NCBI GenBank assembly: GCA_965227645.1 | Contig: OZ245773.1 | Span: 2,542,001-2,606,000 of the forward strand | DNA length: 64,000 bases | Direction: 5' to 3' | From: Flavimaribacter sp024343425 | Lineage (GTDB): Bacteria; Pseudomonadota; Alphaproteobacteria; Rhizobiales; Rhizobiaceae | In this document: positions 58,919 through 64,000 of the stretch, piece by piece | How positions within the stretch are numbered: the first letter of the stretch is position 1 | Layout: the number at the start of each line of letters is the position of its first letter | Made by a program: the position numbers and the translations under genes | The notes under the pieces: generated by a model | What the model saw: the letters and a program-made list of their open reading frames with translations, nothing else | Databases searched by the model: none | Told to the model about the DNA's origin: nothing

Positions 58919-60604
58919 ATGGAAGTTGCGCCCGACACAGTTGGAGAAGCGTGGCTCAGGCTTTTGGCCACGCGCGGCGTCGATTTTCTCTTCGCCAATG
59001 CGGGCACCGATTTCCCCTCCATCGTCGAGGCCATCGCCCGCGCCGAGCAGACAGGCATCTCCATTCCGCGGCCGATCCTGTGCGGGCACGAGAACGCCGC
59101 AATCTCCATGGCGCACGGCCACGCGATGGTTTCCGGACGCGCGCAGGCCGCCATGGTGCATGTCAATGTCGGCACCGCGAACGCCATCAACGGCCTGATC
59201 AACGCCGACCGCGATTATGTGCCGCTCATGCTTGCGGCCGGACGCACGCCCTTTCTTGAGGAAGGACAAAACGGCTCGCGGTCACTCAACATCCACTGGG
59301 CGCAGGAAATGTTCGACCAGGCGGGCATGGTCCGCGAGAGCGTGCGCTGGGACTTTGAACTGAAGGATGTGTGCCAGCTTGTGCAGGCGACGGACCGGGC
59401 GCTTGCGGTTGCGCATTCGGATCCCGCCGGCCCGGTCTACATCACCCTGCCCCGCGAACTGCTTGCCATGCCGCCGGCGGACACAGCCATTCCCGCCAAC
59501 TCCTCAATGAAGCCGGCGCGCGCAGGCGGCCCCGATCCTGACGACGTCACCGAAGCCGCACGATTGCTTTCCGCCGCAAAGTCTCCGGTTATCGTTACGG
59601 CGCGGGCCGGCGCGGACAAGGCCGTGCCGCCGCTCCTGTCGAAGTTCGCCCGGGCGTTCGGCGCCCCTGTCGTTGAATTTCGTCCGCGCCATCTCAGCCT
59701 GTCGAGTGAAGACGCAATGCACGGGGGTTTCGAAATCGGTCCATGGCTTGCCGACGCCGATCTGGTGCTGGTCATGGAATGCGACGTGCCCTGGATGCCC
59801 GCCAGCAACCGCGTCGCCGACGACCTCAAGGTTATCCAGGTCGGGATCGACCCGCTCCAGGCGCGCTATCCGATGCGCGGCTTTCGCTCCGATCTGACAA
59901 TCCATTCTTCGCCGCGACTTTTCATCGAGGCGATGCTCGACGAACTCGGCGAAACACCTGCCGACCACGACCGCGCCGCTACGGTCTCGCAAAGTTGCGC
60001 CGAGATGCGCGAAAGCGGCCACGCTGCCGCACTCACGCAACCGCAACAGATCACGATGGCGTGGGCTTCGGCCTGTCTGGACCGGGCGCGCGCGGAGAAT
60101 TCGATCCTCGTCAACGAATATCCGCTTGTTCGCAATGTCATGAAGACGACACATCCGGGTGAATTCTACGGTAGCTCTCCATCTGGCGGCCTCGGCTGGG
60201 GCCTGCCGGCGGCGCTCGGCGCAAAGCTTGCAGCTCCGGACAGGGAAGTTATCGCCGCGCTTGGCGACGGCAGCCACCTGTTTTCCAATCCGATCGCCTG
60301 CCACCAGATCGCCGCAGCCGAAAACATTCCGATCCTGGCGATGATCTTCAACAACGGCGGCTGGGGCGCCGTGGACCGGGCGACGCGCGCCATGTATCCC
60401 GACGGCTACGCCTCACGCGCCAACAGCATGCCCTTGACGCGCTTCGAGCCGGCGCCGGATTTCGCCGGCGTCGCCCGCGCCTGCGGCCTCTGGGGCGATA
60501 CGGTCGCCGATCCGGCGCTGCTGCCAGACGCGCTCGATCGCGCCTTTGCCGAAATTCGCGAGAACGGCCGCTCCGCCGTTCTGAATGTCCGCTGCGCCGG
60601 CTGA
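58919..60604 (+). CDS. thiamine-diphosphate-dependent enzyme (acetolactate synthase-like)
   Basis: A 561-residue ThDP enzyme. The N-terminal pyrimidine domain has the catalytic Glu58 in CGHENAAISMAHG, a central domain follows, and the C-terminal domain contains the ThDP-magnesium motif GDGSHLFSNPIACHQIAAAENIPILAMIFNNGGWGA (from about residue 449). The family includes decarboxylases, carboligases and C-C hydrolases such as cyclohexane-1,2-dione hydrolase. A keto-acid decarboxylation or C-C cleavage step in the island's pathway is likely. An AAGGAGG site precedes the ATG. It is first in a plus-strand operon with a cysteine hydrolase and a flavoprotein. Confidence 0.9.
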   Translation: MEVAPDTVGEAWLRLLATRGVDFLFANAGTDFPSIVEAIARAEQTGISIPRPILCGHENAAISMAHGHAMVSGRAQAAMVHVNVGTANAINGLINADRDYVPLMLAAGRTPFLEEGQNGSRSLNIHWAQEMFDQAGMVRESVRWDFELKDVCQLVQATDRALAVAHSDPAGPVYITLPRELLAMPPADTAIPANSSMKPARAGGPDPDDVTEAARLLSAAKSPVIVTARAGADKAVPPLLSKFARAFGAPVVEFRPRHLSLSSEDAMHGGFEIGPWLADADLVLVMECDVPWMPASNRVADDLKVIQVGIDPLQARYPMRGFRSDLTIHSSPRLFIEAMLDELGETPADHDRAATVSQSCAEMRESGHAAALTQPQQITMAWASACLDRARAENSILVNEYPLVRNVMKTTHPGEFYGSSPSGGLGWGLPAALGAKLAAPDREVIAALGDGSHLFSNPIACHQIAAAENIPILAMIFNNGGWGAVDRATRAMYPDGYASRANSMPLTRFEPAPDFAGVARACGLWGDTVADPALLPDALDRAFAEIRENGRSAVLNVRCAG

Positions 60605-60621
60605 TACGGAGACAAGAGCTG

Positions 60622-61314
60622 ATGACCGATACACTTCCCATGCACCCACTTCTGCCGGAAACCGTCATAGGCGCGGCAGCGGAGAGACGCGGCCGCCCGC
60701 ATGTCTTTCCGGACATCGATCCGAAAAAGACCGCCATGGTCGTGATCGACCTGCAGCGCGCCTTCATGGATGTCGGCGCGCCGTCGGAAGTGCCCCAGGC
60801 GCGCACCATCGTGCCGAATGTGAACCGGCTCGCCAAAGCGATGCGCGCGGCGGGTGGCAGGGTCGTCTGGGTTCGGGCGACGTTCGATGAAGCCGGATGG
60901 CCGATCTTCTTCGACCATATCGTCAATCCGGCGCTTTCCGGCCGCATACTGGACGCCTTGCAGGACGGCGCTGAACTGCATGAACTTTACGAAGGCCTCG
61001 ACGTGCAAAAGGGCGACATGATCGTCAACAAGTACCGGCTTTCGGCCTTTCTTCCCGGAACCTCCAACCTGCCAATCCTGCTGCGGACGGCAGGGATAGA
61101 TACGATCCTGATGACCGGATGCATGACCAATGTCTGCTGCGACAGCTCCGCGCGCGACGCCGCGATGACGGACTTCAAGACGATCATGGTGGAGGACGCC
61201 AACGCCACCCGCACCGACGAAGCCCATCTCGCAGCCCTCACCACTTTCCTGCAGGCCTTTGGCGACGTGCGCCGCACCGACGAAATCATAAACATGCTGT
61301 CAGGCAAAAACTGA
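60622..61314 (+). CDS. cysteine hydrolase of the isochorismatase fold (complete triad)
   Basis: A 230-residue hydrolase. The Asp-Lys-Cys triad is visible: Asp43 in MVVIDLQRAF, Lys137 in IVNKYRLSAF and Cys172 in TGCMTNVCCDSSARDA, preceded by the cis-peptide TGCMT. Such enzymes hydrolyse amides or ureas (nicotinamidase, N-carbamoylsarcosine amidohydrolase, ureidoacrylate hydrolase). Neighbouring HyuA suggests an N-carbamoyl or amide intermediate. It follows the ThDP gene by 17 bp. Confidence 0.9.
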   Translation: MTDTLPMHPLLPETVIGAAAERRGRPHVFPDIDPKKTAMVVIDLQRAFMDVGAPSEVPQARTIVPNVNRLAKAMRAAGGRVVWVRATFDEAGWPIFFDHIVNPALSGRILDALQDGAELHELYEGLDVQKGDMIVNKYRLSAFLPGTSNLPILLRTAGIDTILMTGCMTNVCCDSSARDAAMTDFKTIMVEDANATRTDEAHLAALTTFLQAFGDVRRTDEIINMLSGKN

Positions 61315-61360
61315 CAGCTTTCCGCCCTCCCGCAACTCTCACCATCGGTCGAAACAGAAC

Positions 61361-62749
61361 ATGGATCCCCAAATTCTTCCCGCATCGGACGCCAATCCCG
61401 AAACCTTTGTCGACGTCGTCATCATCGGGGCCGGCGCCTGCGGCCTGACCGCGGCAATGGCTGCAGCGGAAAAGGGCGCAGACGTGATCGTGCTCGAAAG
61501 AGACAAGTCGCCAAGGGGATCGACATCCATGTCTTCCGGGTTCATTCCGGCGGCAGGAACCAAGACGCAAAAATCGATGGGGATCGACGATAATGCGGAG
61601 CTTCTCTACGACGACATCATGGCGAAATCGCACGGGCTTTCCCATCCGGCGACGGCGGGTCTTGCCGCACGGTCCATAGGTCCGGCTATCGACTGGCTTG
61701 GCGACGCGCACGGTGTCGAATGGATCGTGATCGACGATTTCCTGTATCCGGGATTCAGCCGGCCGCGCATGCACACCCTTGCCGACAAGACCGGCGAAGC
61801 GCTCGAAATGCGCCTGCTGGACGCGGCCGAAACCGCTGGCGTTCCGGTCGTCACCGAAGCGACGGTCGATCGCCTCTACTGCGACGGAAGAATAGTCACG
61901 GCGGTGGGGCTGACCCGGCCGGATGGCAAATCGGAAGTGATCGGCTGCAAGGCCGTCATACTCGCCTGCTGCGGTTTCGGCGGAGACAGCGAACTTGTCG
62001 CCAAACATATCCAGGGCCTGTCGAACGGCGTGTTCCACGGTCACGCGGGCAACACTGGCGACGCGCTGAAATGGGGTACGGCCCTGGGCGCCGCGACGCG
62101 CGATCTTTCTGGTTGCCAGGGACACGGTTCGCTCGCCCATCCCCACGGCATCCCTATTCCATGGGCGCTGATGTCGGAGGGCGGCATAGCGGTCAATCTC
62201 GAGGGCAAGCGGTTTTCGAATGAGAGCGGCGGCTATTCCGAGCAGGCCGAAAAGGTTCTCGCTCAGCCAGACGGCGTCGCATGGGAAATCTTCGACGAGC
62301 GGCTGCACACATTTGGCGGCGGTTTTCCGAATTACCGCGAAGCGCTGGAACTCGGGGCGGTCAAATGCGGTGAGACGATCGAAGAGCTTGCTGCGGCGAC
62401 CAAGCTGCCGGCTGATGCGCTGGCGGCAAGCCTCGCCGAGCGTCACGGGACCGGCGTCGACCGGTTGGGGCGGGATCTGACGAACCTGCCGCCGCTGGTC
62501 GCGCCCTATTATGCGATCAAGGTCACTGGCGCCCTCTTCCACACGCAAGGCGGGCTGCTGATCGACGACAAGGCCCGCGTCGTCGACGCAGAGAGCAAGC
62601 CGTTTCCCAACCTTCTGGCGGGCGGCGGCGCGGCCTGCGGCGTCTCGGGACCGCAGGCGGAGGGTTATCTCTCCGGCAATGGACTGTTGACCGCAGTCGC
62701 CTTCGGCTGGGTCGCCGGTCAGTCGGCCGCCGATATCGCCGCGCAATAG
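61361..62749 (+). CDS. FAD-dependent oxidoreductase, fumarate reductase flavoprotein-like
   Basis: A 462-residue flavoprotein. VVIIGAGACGLTAAMAAAEKGADVIVLERD binds FAD, and GSTSMSSGFIPAAG, ILACCGFGGDSELV, GNTGDALKWG, GKRFSNESGGYSEQA and the C-terminal FPNLLAGGGAACGVSGPQAEGYLSGNGLLTAVAFG match the fumarate-reductase/3-ketosteroid-dehydrogenase group. It would reduce or introduce a double bond next to a carbonyl. No haem or membrane segment is present. Third gene of the ThDP operon, convergent with the second cysteine-hydrolase-fold gene (5 bp). Confidence 0.9.
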   Translation: MDPQILPASDANPETFVDVVIIGAGACGLTAAMAAAEKGADVIVLERDKSPRGSTSMSSGFIPAAGTKTQKSMGIDDNAELLYDDIMAKSHGLSHPATAGLAARSIGPAIDWLGDAHGVEWIVIDDFLYPGFSRPRMHTLADKTGEALEMRLLDAAETAGVPVVTEATVDRLYCDGRIVTAVGLTRPDGKSEVIGCKAVILACCGFGGDSELVAKHIQGLSNGVFHGHAGNTGDALKWGTALGAATRDLSGCQGHGSLAHPHGIPIPWALMSEGGIAVNLEGKRFSNESGGYSEQAEKVLAQPDGVAWEIFDERLHTFGGGFPNYREALELGAVKCGETIEELAAATKLPADALAASLAERHGTGVDRLGRDLTNLPPLVAPYYAIKVTGALFHTQGGLLIDDKARVVDAESKPFPNLLAGGGAACGVSGPQAEGYLSGNGLLTAVAFGWVAGQSAADIAAQ

Positions 62750-62754
62750 CGCCT

Positions 62755-63363
62755 TCAGCCGAGTTCGGCGATCATCTCTTCTATGGTGGCGACCCGGCCA
62801 ACGGGCTTCAGGGCCGCGATGGCCGTGTCGTGCACCTCGTCGGAGAACGCAGCGCAGCCGTCTTCAAGCACGATCGTATCAAATTCCCGCACATGGGCGG
62901 CGCGGACGGTGGTTGCGACACCGCCATTCGTAACGATGCCGGCGACCAGAAGCCGTTCGATCCCGCATTTGCGCAGAACCCACTCCATGCGCGTCTGGTA
63001 GAAGGCCGAATAGGCGATCTTCTCGACCACAAGGTCGGCGGGCTGCAATTCGTCGACGAGCGTATGCCCCCAACCGCCCGGCATGAAATCGCCCTTCTTC
63101 AGGAACGGTCGCAGGCTTTTCAGGTGCGGCGCGATCATCGGCTCGCCGCCCTTCGCCGGCACCAGGGTAAACTGGGTCGACACGACCCACCCTCCCCGGC
63201 TGCGCAGAAGATCCGCCAGGGGCTTCAGCCGGCCCGGCAGGGCGGCGATCGACGCCGCCGTCTGCCCTGCACGGCCATAGGCGCCGTCCGGATGAAGGAA
63301 ATCGTTCTGCAGGTCGACGATCAGAAGCGCCGTTTTCTCGATCGGTATCGCATCGCTGCTCAT
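62755..63363 (-). CDS. isochorismatase-fold protein lacking the catalytic cysteine
   Basis: A 202-residue protein. Asp17 (LLIVDLQNDFLHPDG) and the Lys in VVEKIAYSAF are conserved, but the nucleophile position reads GIVTNGGVATTVRAAH, with Gly in place of Cys. True isochorismatases, which cleave a vinyl ether, also lack the Cys, while amidase relatives need it. So the reaction probably differs from that of the paralogue at 60622. Its ATG overlaps the HyuA stop (TGATG), so it is translationally coupled to that gene. Confidence 0.88.
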   Translation of the reverse strand: MSSDAIPIEKTALLIVDLQNDFLHPDGAYGRAGQTAASIAALPGRLKPLADLLRSRGGWVVSTQFTLVPAKGGEPMIAPHLKSLRPFLKKGDFMPGGWGHTLVDELQPADLVVEKIAYSAFYQTRMEWVLRKCGIERLLVAGIVTNGGVATTVRAAHVREFDTIVLEDGCAAFSDEVHDTAIAALKPVGRVATIEEMIAELG

Positions 63364-64000
63364 CAGGCGCGCTCCATGATGATGTTGCCGAAGTTGTCCA
63401 CACGCGCGGTGAGGTCCGGATCGACGACCACCGTCGCATCCGGCTGTTCGAGGATGGCGGGGCCCGAGATGACCGCGCCTTCCGGCAGGTCGAGGCGCGC
63501 GTAGATCGCCGTGTTGTGCCACTCGCCCTGGAACCAGACATCCCGGTGTCCCAGCAATGCGCCTTCCACCGTGGTGTCCTTCGGCGCCGCCAGCGCTGAC
63601 AGGTCGAAGCGAGGCCTGATCCCGACCGCCGCCGTGCGCAAATTGACGATGCGGACGCCGATATTCGGAAGCAGTCTGGAGAAACTCGCCTCGTAGGCCT
63701 TCTCGAAGGCCTTGCGGATCAGGTCGACCGTCACCCCCGTCGTGCCGTCTTTCACCTTGGCCGGCAGCGGCACCGCCAGCGTATGGGTCTGGCCGAGATA
63801 ATGCATGTCGAGTTCGAACAGGACGTCGATCCTTTCGACCGCCAGACGAGCGCTTTCGACAATGGCGCGGGCGTGGTTGGCCTCCTCCATCATGCGCGCG
63901 TCAAGCGCTTCGACATCCAGACCATCGAGATTGGCGTTGAGCGTCTGCACCTGGTCGTGCCGGATGTCGGCGATGACGCAGCCCAGCGCCGAAGTGACGC
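63363..64000 (-). CDS. hydantoinase/oxoprolinase HyuA, C-terminal part
   Basis: The window contains the last 212 codons; the start lies beyond the right edge. VTSALGCVIADIRHDQVQTLNANLDGLD, FELDMHYLGQTHTLAVPLP and the C-terminal EWHNTAIYARLDLPEGAVISGPAILEQPDATVVVDPDLTARVDNFGNIIME are typical of the HyuA subunit, which works with HyuB in ATP-dependent ring opening of hydantoins, oxoproline or lactams, or in carboxylation of ketones. It precedes and overlaps the cysteine-less isochorismatase-fold gene. Confidence 0.9.
   Translation of the reverse strand, partial: VTSALGCVIADIRHDQVQTLNANLDGLDVEALDARMMEEANHARAIVESARLAVERIDVLFELDMHYLGQTHTLAVPLPAKVKDGTTGVTVDLIRKAFEKAYEASFSRLLPNIGVRIVNLRTAAVGIRPRFDLSALAAPKDTTVEGALLGHRDVWFQGEWHNTAIYARLDLPEGAVISGPAILEQPDATVVVDPDLTARVDNFGNIIMERA

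Overview
The window looks like chromosomal DNA of an alphaproteobacterium, most likely Hyphomicrobiales (Rhizobium/Hoeflea/Martelella-like). This is inferred from roughly 60% GC coding sequence, short intergenic gaps and characteristic families: DUF992, ExoD, a circularly permuted ATP-grasp/alpha-E pair, a fused two-domain betaine permease and DMGDH-like flavoproteins. No rRNA, tRNA, CRISPR array, prophage or insertion sequence was seen. Coding density is high and about 60 genes are annotated; the two at the window edges are truncated.

Layout. 1-5.5 kb: alpha-E/ATP-grasp pair, a VOC-like protein, LysE exporter, 2-hydroxyacid dehydrogenase, and a DeoR/inositol-monophosphatase pair. 5.6-13.1 kb: a quaternary-amine operon (ProX-like binding protein, ATPase, double permease, choline-kinase-like phosphotransferase, 816-aa dimethylglycine/sarcosine-dehydrogenase-like flavoprotein) with an internal attenuator-like hairpin and a final terminator. 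13.6-17.7 kb: hybrid histidine kinase, convergent LuxR-type regulator, membrane-anchored FMN glutamate-synthase-like protein. 18-25.9 kb: DUF992 protein, an orphan RiPP-recognition-element (PqqD-like) protein, FadH, a UGT-type glycosyltransferase, a permease fused to a hotdog thioesterase, a VOC protein and a TetR regulator. 26-34 kb: lipoprotein, EnvZ/OmpR-type system divergent from a six-EF-hand secreted protein, SDR/Crp pair, M20 amidohydrolase, DNA glycosylase, DUF427. 34-38.3 kb: DeoD, then a surface-glycan operon (Mur-ligase-like enzyme, GT25, pyruvyl transferase).

38.6-47.1 kb: TspO, a secreted beta-barrel protein, and an arsenic-type locus (ArsR with the CC-x5-C site, flavoprotein with a Cys-rich tail, MFS exporter) carrying three copies of one operator, CTATTTC-N10-GAAATAG or a near match. 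Next come an EF-hand lipoprotein, TerC, ExoD and a permease split into two homologous half-genes.

47.1-64 kb: a catabolic island. It holds an acetoacetate-decarboxylase-like protein, two paralogous amidohydrolase-2 proteins lacking the usual N-terminal HxH, IclR and GntR regulators, a PaaK-like CoA ligase, nitrilase, complete Liv-type ABC importer, ThDP enzyme, two cysteine-hydrolase-fold proteins (one without the catalytic Cys), a fumarate-reductase-like flavoprotein and a truncated HyuA. A TATTGTTAT-type motif recurs in the GntR/nitrilase and amidohydrolase/ThDP promoter regions, so one GntR regulon is likely. The substrate is unknown; a nitrile, amide or N-heterocycle is plausible.

The most unusual items are the permease-thioesterase fusion, the orphan RRE protein, a short dispersed repeat present three times between genes and once in frame inside a VOC gene, the Mur-ligase glycan operon, and the amidohydrolase pair without its metal-binding motif.
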